From Trichoplax sp. H2 (taxonomy: Eukaryota; Placozoa; Uniplacotomia; Trichoplacea), in NCBI GenBank assembly GCA_003344405.1, contig NOWV01000041.1:1-64000 (forward strand): a DNA stretch of 64,000 nucleotides. Reading direction: 5' to 3'. Below the pieces are notes generated by a model. The model saw only the letters and a program-made list of their open reading frames with translations, made no database searches and had not been told where the DNA came from. Position numbers and translations under genes: made by a program. Within the stretch, counting starts at the first letter, position 1. Each line of letters begins with the position of its first letter. Shown here piece after piece: positions 52,247-64,000 of this stretch.

Positions 52247-54722
52247 TTAATCAATTCCTTCAGTTTCCGATCCAGGGGATTGAGGATATCCTTCCTGTAG
52301 AATAGTAAAAGGCCGAATAATAATAATTACTCTGACTTGATAAAATCACGTTGAAAAAATAGATGGACGAGAAATATTGCATTTGAAGTGTGTCACCGAA
52401 ATTAAAGTCAATAAAAAATGTGAAGTAAACGGGTTACAAGGTGTTTCGATTAGTGTAACAAACCTTTGCCAATTTAGGTAATTCCTCAATTATCATTTGA
52501 ATAACTTCTGGTGGTAGAGCCTGTTGAAACATGCGAAGCATCTGCTGAGGTTGGCCACATACGGAAAGGGCATTAATGAAATGTTTTACAGCAGATTGAT
52601 TATCGCCTAGCAAATAACCATCAAAAATGGAGTTAGACGCAAAATTTAAGCTACTCATCATTAGTCATACAGTATATATTATATATGCAGGTAGGCATGA
52701 CAGCATCAAGTTTCTTTCTTATGTTGTACTGTACTGGTAGCATTGCAAATAGTACAGTAAGTGATAACTATTACCGTACTATGTGTACTGATTATGGCAA
52801 TAAATCCTTAAAAGTATTACGGCAAAGGTGATACTGAATAGAAAAGGTTTCCATGAACATTGAAACATTGCAATTATGATATCTACAAGCAAAGTATCGA
52901 TTCCGCCAAACCTGATCTAACCAATTCTTCTCCAAGGCTAATTTCTCTAATTAAAAATTGTTGCATTGCCTCGGGATCTCTAAAATCGGGGAACTTGGAC
53001 TGTAATTATTCAATGAGAAAAAGTATCTTTTGTCAAATGGCTGATTTGAGATAGACCACAACCTTTAATGATTACTTGATACAACTATTTTTATATTTTA
53101 ATCAAAGGATGAAGGTGTCAATTGTAATCTTTTTGAGAGTGTACATTACTGGGTAGTTATTAAAATATTCAGGATAAGAGCATTGAGCAAAGTTAGCCAT
53201 GAGGTTAAAATTACTACTACTGGATATATTTCATACCGCTTCTTTATCTTCAGCCGCCTTCAACTTCTTTTGTTTCTCTCTGTCTGTGAGTAATTTCATA
53301 AAGCAATGGTATCAATTAGATATGTGAAATAGAACTAATAACCCGATTTAATAATATGAAACGTCCTCGTATTACCCTAGCGGTAATTCTATTGATGTCG
53401 TAACATATTGCATTTATTGTGTACTGCATAATCTAGCCCTTGGCAAGATATCAATAATATTATAATCGTTAAAAGATCAGCACTTTTCGCCTTGATATTT
53501 ATCGTCGTAGTATATGCTGTACTATGCAAAAAACACTGTTGCAGCACATGAATGACAGTTAATATGTACTATTGAAGTATTCCAACTGGAAATGCATGTT
53601 TCTCTGCACGTTTGCAATCATAAGCGTTCCAACTTTAGCATCGATCGATTGATTGTACAGTACGTCAAGGACATGTTGGTCTTATATTACAATAGTCAGG
53701 CAATTACGTACAAGTTTAGCGCATATGGGCTACTAAACAGGATATCAAGTGACGATCATTCATCTACAGTTTTGAGTTTTATTCTGCAAACTGGCAGCCG
53801 CTCTTGACTGATCTACACCATACAGTAAGAACTGTAGTATTTACTCCTACTGTAACAACACATTCCTTGTCAGTCAGCAGTGCTTGAATGGAAATAGCAT
53901 TTGCAGAATTCAAGCGACGAAAGTAGCTCGAATGGCAGTTATGAAGACAAAAAGAGTAATCGATGACTGGAATCAGGTAATTTAATTGATGTACGTGCAA
54001 TCATCCGCGATCAGTGAATGCGGCGATCAGTCAGTCCCTAGAGTCGTATTCGCAGCTAGCGAGTCTAACTTGCAGCTTGTAGAATCATTTGAAGACTAAA
54101 AGTTGATCTTATGCTGTACAATCCATGATTGCTAAGGATGGACTTTGACGTTAGTCGATCAGTTGGGTAGTATTACAGCTTGACTAAATTGAACGTATGG
54201 CTACTAGTCTAAAGACTTTTAATTCATCTAAATTAATTACATTACTCCATCCATGTCTACGACTGTAAAGCTGGTTACAGCGATGACTTTTGTATCCATC
54301 GTAGGGAAGAAGTGTCTACTATATGCACGCATTTTGCATGCACAATTGCACATATCATCGTTTGCAACCTATACTATGTACAGTAAGTCGATTATCTTGT
54401 AGTTAAAGAGATGGACAGTATTGCATTTACTATCTAACATTGAATAATATGTGTTGTGCTGCTATGGCAGCCTTGGAGAATGATCGATTGACTCATGACT
54501 GTATTCTTATCCAGGGCAGTAAAATCAATCGCCATTGAAAGGTTGGTAGTCGCCTGTGCGCAATGGTATAACACGAGTTTGCAGTGGATCAAACTTACTT
54601 TGCTTGACTTTTTGCCTATACAGCGGATCATTTCGTCTTTTTCTATCGAAATAAATACAGTAGCCAACAAAACATGCCACACCGACACCTGCAGCTACCA
54701 TAAGAGTTTTACTGGAAGGCAT
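52247..54722 (-). CDS. TOMM20: Mitochondrial import receptor subunit TOM20
   Basis: Five exons in transcript order: 54722-54599, 53283-53237, 52999-52912, 52606-52464, 52294-52247 (450 nt, 149 aa; human is 145). TOM20 is the outer-membrane receptor that binds amphipathic presequences and hands them to the TOM channel. Visible parts: an N-terminal membrane anchor at about residues 7-24 (MVAAGVGVACFVGYCIYF) followed by the conserved DRKRRNDP; a Lys/Arg-rich linker (NREKQKKLKAAEDKEA); FLIREISLGEELV; and the TPR-like receptor helix region with ALSVCGQPQQMLRMFQQALP and PPEVIQMI. The short acidic tail ends SPGSETEGID, as in other TOM20 proteins. A small insertion (one Gly) appears at the exon 3-4 junction relative to vertebrates; this could also mean the acceptor is slightly misplaced. 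It lies head-to-head with the second B56 gene. Confidence 0.95.
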
Positions 54723-55622
54723 TTTTTTAAAGTTTTGGCAAGGCTATCCTGGACAATTTGCGATACTTTTAGACCTAACTAAACTTCTAGGCGAGCTCGT
54801 GGCCTCTTCTTGAGTAAGATGGCGCCGAAGTCCCCTTTAACCGTGCCCTCGTCGTTCCTCTAGCCCGGTATAGTATCATCGATGACGGTAGCAAATTGGA
54901 CGTCCGTCAACTATAGTACAGTATGGGAAATTTCGTCCCGTCCAGACCAGTCCACTAGCATACCCGGAACTACAGTACTGCAAGAGATCCTTGTACTGTA
55001 CTGAAGTACTGTAATACTGTAATGATGGCTAGAAATGTACTGTAGACTGTAGTGTCACACACACCACGTCAGTCAGTAGTCAGTCGTTACGGTCGAAGGA
55101 CTAGGATCGCTAACAGCAGTGCCAGCCTCTATCAAAACATATTGTACTAGGAAAATTGCAGCAGTCCGCGGTCGGTCACGTGGAGTAGGTCAAGGACTTT
55201 TGCTGTTGCGCAGTGACGACTGCGCAGGGGTGACTAGAACTGTCATTCACGATCCTTGGCCAAGCGCTACGGGACAGCGGACGGTGGACAAGCGATTGCA
55301 GGACCTCTAAGGATCCTGGGAAGGCTGAAAAACGCAAACAATAACAATGCCTCGGGTACAATGGAGGGGGTCCACTAGTGGACAAATACTGTGCCTATGA
55401 CGGTACTAGTCGAAACTTCAACGGAATAGACTAGCGTAGAAGCTGTAGCGGTGTACTACATCATGATGTTGATGGACAGCACAATACGTACTGAACTGAA
55501 CCGTACCGAACTGAACCGCACCGAACTGAACCGCACTAGCTAAGGCATATTAAACAATCAAAAGGCGATCCATGTAATCTTGGTTAATTAAATATTAAGT
55601 TAACTTAAAATTAAAAAGAAAA
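54723..55622. promoter_or_regulatory. Candidate bidirectional promoter, TOM20 and B56 C/D
   Basis: Exactly 900 bp separate the two divergent start codons. The interval is richer in GC than its surroundings. It contains a YY1-like AAGATGGCGCC (54816-54826), an E-box CACGTG (55177-55182), two inverted TGCGCAG half-sites around TGACGA (55207-55226) resembling NRF1 half-sites, and a 3 x 15 bp repeat. Sites were read by eye; function is inference. Confidence 0.5.
55489..55533. repeat. Three 15-bp direct repeats
   Basis: Three consecutive units of the form TACCGAACTGAACCG with one or two differences, just upstream of the first exon of the B56 C/D gene. Confidence 0.9.
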
Positions 55623-58600
55623 ATGCCAAATATGATGAAGAAGAAGGTATGAAATAAGCGTTAGAAAGCAGTCAATTTATTTGTTATCATCAAAATTAGG
55701 TCAAAAAAGCATGCTTCCAATCCATCAATAGCATTGATTGGTTGGTAGATATCAATAACATTGGTACTGTCGACTTGATTGCTTGCGGTAATGTACATTT
55801 GTTATGATGTAGTTATTAAAAAAATTGGACACCGATCAAGAATGCGGAGTTGATGAAATGAGGCACACATAGGATGCGCGTAGCTTCTGTCTTGAAAGAT
55901 ATTTCATCAGCCTATTTTTACATTACATCGTTTGTTGTCTAAGAGAGAAAGTGATCACCAAGTTGAAAATGAGGTTCCATTTTATACTACCTTTCTAGCT
56001 AGCTCTACATTCAAATGGGTTGTATAGTACTTGAGTACTGTTCAATGGAGTATGCACAAATGGTGTACTCATGGCACAGCATAGTCTACTCCCGACGTAG
56101 TTTGTAGAAACGTAGAAATGCTCTGTAAACATGCAACTACTGTAACTGTCAAGTGTAGAAGAATAACTCAACGTACAGTACTCGGTTATCTTCATCAATC
56201 AGTCCGATTAACCTTCCAAAAAATGATCATGCTCAACGATGTAAAGTAGATTGATTTCTTTTCTCTCCTCCGATATTGATCTTTGATTATTATTATTATT
56301 ATTATTTTTATTATCGCAAACGTTATAGGTAGCGGCTAGTAAGTCGAATAATAGCAGTAAAAGTAACTCTGTTGGTAAAAGCAACTCTGATGTCGATGTA
56401 AGTTTTCGCGCTGTGGTAACTACTTGCTGAGAGCATGCTATTTCTTGATAAGGTCTTTGAGATCATCAATTGCTCTCTCCTTGTTCGACCCTAATCGTCA
56501 ATGTAATCCAGATAATTCACATTATCATACTAATAACGTGAAGAGAGTCTCTAGAGGATAGAAAGCCTACTGCAATTGTAACATCTTAGCCAAGAATGCC
56601 TATGCGACTGGATACGTCTACCATAAACAATTGCTTGATCGCTATTCTCTTCGCTATGCACATCTTCAATTCTCTTTTGCAAGTATCCGGCCTGTTCACT
56701 CAACAAACGATGCTTTAAAGTTTGTACTGTACTGCTCTATACTATTATAGATTACAAAGCAAATGATCATTACGCAACTAAGAGTCTTCATCATTATAAT
56801 GGATAGATTTTCTATTACACCAATTTCAACGCTGACTAAGTCATCCATTCTAAAATGACGTATAGCCAATCTTGGAGTAAAAATAAATATACTATACGCG
56901 TAGAATATACCTATAGTATATCCCCTATTCTAGGATATATCGCTACGTATTGATACTGTATCCTGTGTTATTTTAGCCACAGGATGTAGTAGGCAGTCCT
57001 ATCATCTGCGAATGTTGGTATTGAAGAAACAATGATAACTCAGATGTGCATATGCTGTAAAATTATGGTATAAGTTGATAGTTTTTATCCATTTTGATTC
57101 AATGGTAGCATGAGCTGGCATAGCGATCTTCGGTTGCCCAGCTGATTGTGCAATTATTTTTTTTGAGTCGCTTGTTCCATGCCAAACTTGAGAGATGCAT
57201 CAACTTGATAGGAATTTAGTCCACGCAACTGTGTTAGACTGTAGACTATTTTGTAGAAAATCCACTTGATCTATTGCTGTAAGGTTAGCTTGATAATTCC
57301 ACGCATATCACTTATAGCAAATATGACATCGATTGCTGCCATACTATTCATTCTAGTCTTGTAGTCCTAGGCTGAGTTCTAGTTATTGTAAGCAGTCAAC
57401 AACATACTGCAGAAATACAAACTCAATTCTCATCATCACCCGAATACCCATTTTCAGCTATAAATGTTTAATGGGCGAATAGTAACTGTAAACTCAGCTT
57501 ACCCTTCATATTAGTTATACTGTATAAGGGCTTGAAGACTCTATTGATAACTTCAATGCTGTCTCTGTTTTTATTCATTCTATACCGTTCAATAATTTGT
57601 TGTAAAGTCTACAAAAATGCGTTACAATACATATTTTACATAGTAGCGACTTTATGTTTAAAAATGTTCAGATAATTATTAACGTTGATGAACTGGTTAC
57701 ATCAGGATAACGTAAGATTCAGGTAGACTAAGTTGTTGTTAATCGACCAGATTGCTTTATTTGCATAAGCAGTAAATTAACGATAATGTACAACGCCTGC
57801 TTCCAATACCTACTTTACAATTCTAGAATATACTTGTAAGCACTACTATTATGTACGTGTTGTTGGATTATCTGCGATTAGTAACTTGCATAGAGCTTTT
57901 AAGGAACTCCAAGACTGTAGTAAGAAAATGACTAGCTCGACAAAGTCAAGTTTGGAACGTTCGTAGTTGAGCTAGGAATCAGGAAGTCCCAAGAATCGAG
58001 TCCATATCAGTTTAGTTTTTAATATAAGGGCCAATATGATGAGAGGCATGAATTGATCGTGCTGCACGCACTATTTGCTTTTGATCGTACAAGCGATGTG
58101 AATCCTATGATGGACGTTATTGGCTTTAAGCAACAACGTCTTTACCAAATGTGAATGTCCACATTTAGCTTTTCCTTACTACAGTCAAATGAGACACCAA
58201 TGAGATGATTGCTATAAATGGCGACATTGTATGCTGTAAATAACTGGCATGTAGAATATACTCGTGTTTCTATTTTGTAAGCTGTTTGCTGAAAATACAG
58301 TAGCCCGTGCTGCTTGGCTAAATTGAACCGACGATCGTTTGCAAAAGTACCGTAGGCTAAAATAAGAATCACTGTGGAGTGTTTGCATGCATTTTGACAG
58401 TAGCATGGACTGGGATCAATTCTGTATTCGGGAGGTAGAAAAGAGTGCTCAACCTACCGTAGCCGTAGTAGCTGATGAAGTTTTGTTAGAATCCTCTTTC
58501 TACATGATGTTTTTTTACTGCAACTTAGGAGGTCTCCAGTTTTGTTGAGTCGAGTACGTTATCGAAAGTAGAGCCTTGCATTTTTATGCATCATGGAAGA

Positions 58601-61600
58601 GTGTCATTGCTACCCTAGTAGTCATGGTTATAAAGTTTTGTTGTAATGGCATTTTTTGATCTTATGGCCGTATGGCATGGAATCTTGGAAGCAAAGCGTT
58701 GAAGATGGGCTGAGGCCATTTTGGCCATATTTTCCTTTCCCCATACATCACCTTAAGACATTACCCTACCTGCTTGGATAGTGCTACCGATAGAGTTTAT
58801 GTTTCTACTGACTTAGCCTATACTGTATCGTAAGCTCATTGTGTACTGTTTCAGTAAGGGTACTCCTTCATAGTCAATCAGCAGCTGCAAGCGGTTTCGA
58901 CTGGGACCGTACTGGACTGTAGTGTCAGCTCGAGGCCCTGACGACCGTACAAGCGTATCGACCAGCTGGCAGACTGAGACGCTGGTGTGCGTCAGTTGGT
59001 CAGAGTTGACGCTAAAGAGTGTGAGACGGCAACAAGTCCACTTTTTCTCCGGGACCAGTACGGTACCTACGATACCAGTATACCAGTACGGTACCAGTAC
59101 AGTACCACAGCGGACCTCATGAACTTGGCTTAATTTAGCAAGTTTTGCTTGCCTTCAATCCTACGCCAAATTTTTGCTTGGTTTGCTGCTGCTGCTGCTG
59201 CTTTCCATCATTCAAATTTTCTATTGCTTTTATGATCAATCATGATCAGTTTGTAGCTGATCTTGTTTTGTATTTGGAATTATTTCTCGTTCGATCAACC
59301 GTTGGTAGTCGTTCATCACCAACCAAGGTCATTATTGATTTGATTTCATCGCCTTTCGATAGAGTCCCAAAAATCATAAAAGTTTGGATGCCGTGATGCC
59401 GCCTCCAAATAGCTTAAATAAAGCCAAGCATTCTGGACCTGCTGGACCCAAGAGAAGCCATCGCCAACATTCTTCCAGATTCAATATTAGCAAAAATCGA
59501 GAATTACAAAATCTACCATCGTTTAAAGGTAGGATAGTCATCATAACAACTTGCAATAATGACATACAGTAAGAATTGAAATCTGCGGTTGTGACCAGTT
59601 GCGTTGCCGCTTACAATGCCATTCATCATCATCGGCGAGATAATTAATTAATTTGAATGCTTAATATTTACAGCCGGGTAAGCACTCAACTCGGCTTATG
59701 TACTATATGGATAGGATAGCATAGTGTTGGAAATACCAAATTCGACATTGTCATCACCTAATGGATGCAAAGTCATAATTCATTTTGCATTTCTGTTGCC
59801 GCGATAGACTGCATACTTGGTGACAGTAAGAGAAGGAAATGCGCTCCATCATACACAAATTAATTTTCATTTTGTTTTTCATCGTCTTACTACAGTGGCC
59901 AATTAAAGGTTGCTCTTCGTTACAATCGTTCAGTAATTTAGAAATAATTCCATTTTTGGTGCATTTATGCAAAAGACTTACTGACTACTGTATACAACCA
60001 CAACGACCAACTCACAAGACACAGTAATTGGCCAAAAGTGCTAACGATCACACTCAGTTTTGATATTCCCATGCACAGCATTACTTTATTCAAGTCACGC
60101 TCCGCATCTTTCGGTGCATGTATTGCCTGCAAATATTTGATTATCATGAATAGTTTAGTCAATTTCACAGCCTTGCACCAATTCAATCGACAGTACTACT
60201 AGAATAAAACATCGACCCTAGCTTGAGGGTGTATTTCGTTCGCCATTGCTGTACAGTGTGCAGTATCAACATGGTGATTTGCGATCATCAGGACGCGTTA
60301 GGAAACATTTTTAAGACGATCAATGTGCTTTAATGAATTCATTTTATTTTCCTATTTTCCAGCCTTGTTTCTCAATGTTTTCTTTAGCTATGCAGCATGT
60401 GTACACACTTACGCTGTATGCAATACAATTTGACTAGACAGTGTTTCTTAGCTCGGAAGATGAAATCGACAGTATTTATGTGCTAGATATTAGGATAGGA
60501 GGACGGACTCGTCGCGCGTTTCTACGCCACAAACACTAGATTTCGTAAAATACCATCCTAAAGCGTATGTAGTATGGACGATAGAAGCAACGTTGAGTTA
60601 ATCTGCTGAAGGGTTTTGCTCGCCTTCCTTGTTTTATTTACCTACCAATCAAAAGTTTAATTAACATCCTGGAAAATCGTTCAATTTAGCTTAGCATGTT
60701 CACTCTACGTAAACGTTGGCTGTCTCCAGTATTGGTAGTATCGCCTAGACTAATAAAGTCTACGCGTATTATGTTGATACTGTACGCCAGGTGTGTTGGC
60801 GTACTCTGCTACATTATTTTGGCCTAATTCCACTACATTGTAGAATGGGTTGCAACGTCTGTCTGTTTACTTTTACATCAAAATTAGATTTTCAATTATT
60901 AAACATGATGTAAAGTAGTGCTGGACAGTTGATGTGCTTCCACTGTTATACAACATATTAGCACTTTTTGGACATTTTGCTTAAATAAACTGTGGCGCAA
61001 AAAAAGAATTTGCAATTAAAATTGCACAATGCTTTTTTTGCTATTTTGCATAAAGTGCAAACTTAGTCTATCCTATTATTGGCTAGTATTGATAGCATTG
61101 GATCATCAATGAAATGCACTACAAGCTTAAAACCGACCGTAAGATTGGTTTTTTTTTTTTTCCAATCGAAAGTTTCAAACAAACAGTAAAATAAAATAAT
61201 TGAAAGATTCAACCATCAACAACTGCTAGCAGTACTTTGTATGGTCGCGTTGTATTCTTGTCGTTACTACGGCAATGTACAAACGGCCTGATAATCGATC
61301 ATTTTACTGTACTAGAGACTTTTTATAGTATGAAAATTTGGCATTAGTAATCATTCACAGTGGGATAGTCATCAAAAATAAGCATACTGATTATCATTTT
61401 AATTAATGATCGGTAAATCCTCTATTTCTTCTCTGTTGCAAAAAGAAATTATACAATACAGTACAACAACGCTCTTTTCATTTGCAAATTCCTCGTTTAT
61501 ACAATCTAAGCCCGTATGTTGTACACGGACGCGATAGGCGAGTATTGTTTGCGCCTTGTAGTTTTTATACTCGATAATCTTCACAAATGCAGACAGTTAT

Positions 61601-64000
61601 CACTGTCTTTGAATGAGAATTAGTTGACAGTGGACATCAATGTTATCCTCCATATGTAGAAGTGGAAGATGTTCATCAAAAAAAATGAATTGACACGTTC
61701 AATTACAGCATTTCCTGCATTGTAACAGGAGAACTTTTTACCGCTATTTGACACCGGTACTCGCTGATTTTTTTTACAATACTTTTCATGGATTTACCAG
61801 ACATAAAGAACGGAAACGGATGGCTTCTTTCTACACTTTCATATCACGTATTAAAGTAGTTCAAAAAAAATGATTGTACGATTCTTTCATTTGGGGGATA
61901 GCCATTCTTTTGTACCTTTTTAACAAGGCAATCTATAAATTTATTTTCATTCAATAGTGATATTACAATACGGTCTCTTCAATTATTTTTCCACTTGATA
62001 ATCAACGCTTACTAAAAAGCCAGACTAGTACAAGAAAAAGACAGACGTTAGTTTTAGCCAGACTACTACAAGAAAAGACAGACGTTAGTTTTAGCCAGAC
62101 TACTACAAGAAAAAGACAGACGTCAGTTTTAGCCAGACTACTACAAGAAAAAGACAGACGTTAGTTTTAGTAGTCCCTGTCAAAAAAACCATGCGATGCA
62201 AGTCAGTGGTTTAGCGGGGCCGCAGTAAAATCAACTTTGCCGTAGAATAGACTGCTAATTAGCAGTACAAAATTGGTGATAGTATGCGCTGTTTTAGTAC
62301 TAGCGAAATTCAACTTGCAACAAAATGTATATATATAGAGCTACGTAGTTTGTATCGATTTGCAGTTGCTGGCTCAAAATATACACTAGTAACATTCTTA
62401 ATGGCCAAAGCTTTAAAATATTGTTGATATTAGAAGGCTGATTGGAATAAGAAACTTTTTGAATTGAATTTCAGATGCTCCAACTGAAGAACGTGAGGAT
62501 TTGTTCGTGCAAAAAATTAGGCAGTGTTTGGTCATATTCGATTTTGTAAAAGATGCAACAAGCGATGTCAAGTGGAAAGAAATAAAGAGAGCCGCTCTGA
62601 ATGAAATGATTGACTACATTTCGCATAATCGTGGAGTAATTACGGAAACAATTTACCCCGAAATTATTAATATGGTAAGTTGCTCTTAAATCGGTTACAC
62701 CAAACGATCAGGAACAATTTAGCTTAGACTACTAAATTAACATACCAGCGCAAATCATGCTATTGAATGCTGTCCTTAATCTTTATCCACTGGGCTATAG
62801 TTTGCTGTAAACACGTTTCGGACGTTACCACCGTCGTCTAATCCTGTCGGAGCTGAATATGATCCCGAAGAAGATGAACCTAATTTAGAAGCAGCCTGGC
62901 CCCATCTACAGGTATAGTTATCAAATCAAATGTAATAATCCATAGCTATAGTAGTAGTATTGTGTTAACCAAGCGTACGTAAATGAAAATATTTTACTGT
63001 TCTCAACTTAACTAATGATTTATGATTATTTGATTTTCAGTTTGTATACGAGCTCATCCTAAAGTTTCTAGAGTCCCCAGATTTCCAACCAGCTATTGCC
63101 AAGCGATATATTGATCAAAAATTTGTTTTGCAAGTGCGTATAGAAGTAGTTGTGTAATAATAAACGGATAACTGTAAGTTAATAATCTAGTTATTAATGA
63201 TGAGTGAAAAGTACTAAGGTATTTCAATCACATCAATGTATACCCGTAGGTCTTAGAGCTATTTGACAGTGAGGATCCGCGCGAAAGAGATTTCTTAAAA
63301 ACTATACTTCACAGAATATATGGAAAATTTTTGAATTTAAGGGCGTACATCAGAAGACAAATTAATAATATATTTTATCGGTACTGATAATAATAACCAT
63401 GTGGATAATTGGTATTCATTAACAATTTCTTCGTCAAGATTATTTTCCTAACATTGGAATTCAATCTATTTTATTAGATTTATTTACGAAGCGGAACAGT
63501 TTAACGGTATAGCTGAATTGCTTGAAATCTTGGGCAGGTTAGATATTCACAAGAGTTATGAGAATCTTTACAATTTAATGTAGAGTATTACCAAAGGAAT
63601 TTAATATGCAGCATTATTCATATCAGCATAATAAATGGATTCGCGCTGCCACTTAAAGAGGAACACAAAACTTTCTTGTTGAAAACATTGCTTCCTCTTC
63701 ACACGGTCAAATCACTTAGCTGTCATCATCCACAGGTAGTAGATTTTGTGTATGGACTGAAGAGGGATATTTCTCTCAATCTAATCATATTCACAAATTG
63801 GACTATTTTTAGCTGGCGTATTGTGTTGTACAATTCCTGGAGAAAGATCCAGCTTTATCGGAACCGGTTTGTAAATATGACATAAAGACTTTACTTTATA
63901 TCCATGATAATTTTTTCTTGACTATTGTATTTAAAATTAGGTAACACGCGTATTTCTAAAGTATTGGCCTAAATCTCATAGCCCAAAAGAAGTAATCAGT
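55623..64000 (+). CDS. PPP2R5: PP2A regulatory subunit B56, C/D (gamma/delta) class, 3' end missing
   Basis: Exons: 55623-55646, 56329-56397, 59363-59528, 62475-62674, 62801-62911, 63041-63133, 63250-63380, 63478-63537, 63627-63735, 63813-63866, 63941-63991, then the window ends (356 codons, all phases fit). The N-terminus MPNMMKKK resembles MPYKLKKEK of PPP2R5D. It is followed by a Ser/Asn/Lys-rich linker and [20 protein letters not shown], the class signature. The core shows [60 protein letters not shown] and [18 protein letters not shown]. NPxGAExDPEEDEP and the [10 protein letters not shown] spelling separate it from the A/B/E gene 30 kb upstream, yet intron positions and phases are the same in the shared core. 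The last visible exon ends at KSHSPKE before a GTAATC donor. Expected remaining parts are the last HEAT-like repeats and the C/D-type tail. Confidence 0.95.
56286..56305 (+). repeat. ATT trinucleotide microsatellite
   Basis: A run of ATT units ends about 20 bases before the acceptor of the 69-nt exon 2 of the B56 C/D gene, in the place of its pyrimidine-rich tract. Confidence 0.85.
56398..59362 (+). other. Intron 2 of the B56 C/D gene
   Basis: A 2.97-kb intron inferred from phase-0 joining of the 69-nt exon to the exon at 59363. Short GTACC/GTAC runs lie near 59060-59105. No supported exon of another gene was seen on either strand. Confidence 0.5.
59529..62474 (+). other. Intron 3 of the B56 C/D gene
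   Basis: A 2.9-kb intron between FK (phase 1) and the exon starting DAPTEERE. It corresponds in position and phase to the 3.9-kb intron 1 of the A/B/E gene. It carries the 38-bp repeat array and no supported exon. Confidence 0.75.
62019..62170. repeat. Tandem array, four units of 37-38 bp
   Basis: Units start at 62019, 62057, 62094 and 62132 (GCCAGACTACTACAAGAAAA then AGACAGACGTTAGTTTTA). One unit lacks a single A. Confidence 0.92.

Overview
The window is animal nuclear DNA. It is AT-rich, and its genes are cut into many small exons by GT-AG introns that are mostly 60-700 bp. The gene set (the MiDAC-type ELM2-SANT zinc-finger protein, both metazoan classes of PP2A B56 subunit, TTC14, TOM20, a CCDC82-like protein) together with intron-rich gene structures points to an early-branching animal. 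Seven genes in 64 kb with short introns would suit a placozoan-like genome. That assignment is inference; nothing in the sequence names the species.

I rebuilt the gene models by hand from splice sites and reading phase. Every listed join keeps frame. Layout: (1) 0.86-16.86 kb is an old tandem duplication of about 7.5 kb holding two CCDC82-like (DUF4211-type) genes on the minus strand. The distal copy (9768-15264) is complete at 504 codons. The proximal copy (1618-7025) has lost part of exon 2, shifted one splice acceptor and frameshifted its C-terminus. (2) 17468-22147, minus: TTC14, 11 exons, 491 aa, with a 4 x 160 bp satellite in intron 1. (3) 22.1-26.0 kb: divergent intergenic region full of GTACA pentanucleotide arrays and a roughly 300 bp tandem repeat. 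(4) 26266-34933, plus: PP2A B56 of the A/B/E class. (5) 35-43.9 kb: gene-poor, with a 415 bp duplication. (6) 43941-50339, plus: an 18-exon, 1108-aa TRERF1/ZNF541-like MiDAC scaffold. (7) 52247-54722, minus: TOM20, 5 exons, 149 aa. (8) 55623 to the window end, plus: a second B56 gene of the C/D class, cut off after 356 codons.

How the genes relate: the two B56 genes are ancient paralogues with the same intron positions and phases across the shared HEAT-like core, on the same strand, and the MiDAC gene and TOM20 lie between them. From memory, vertebrates also carry MiDAC-family and B56 genes on the same chromosomes (TRERF1 with PPP2R5D; MIDEAS with PPP2R5C and PPP2R5E), so this may be a remnant of an ancestral animal linkage group. 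TOM20 and the second B56 gene are head-to-head across about 900 bp and probably share a promoter region. I saw no convincing tRNA or rRNA gene, CRISPR array or intact transposon.
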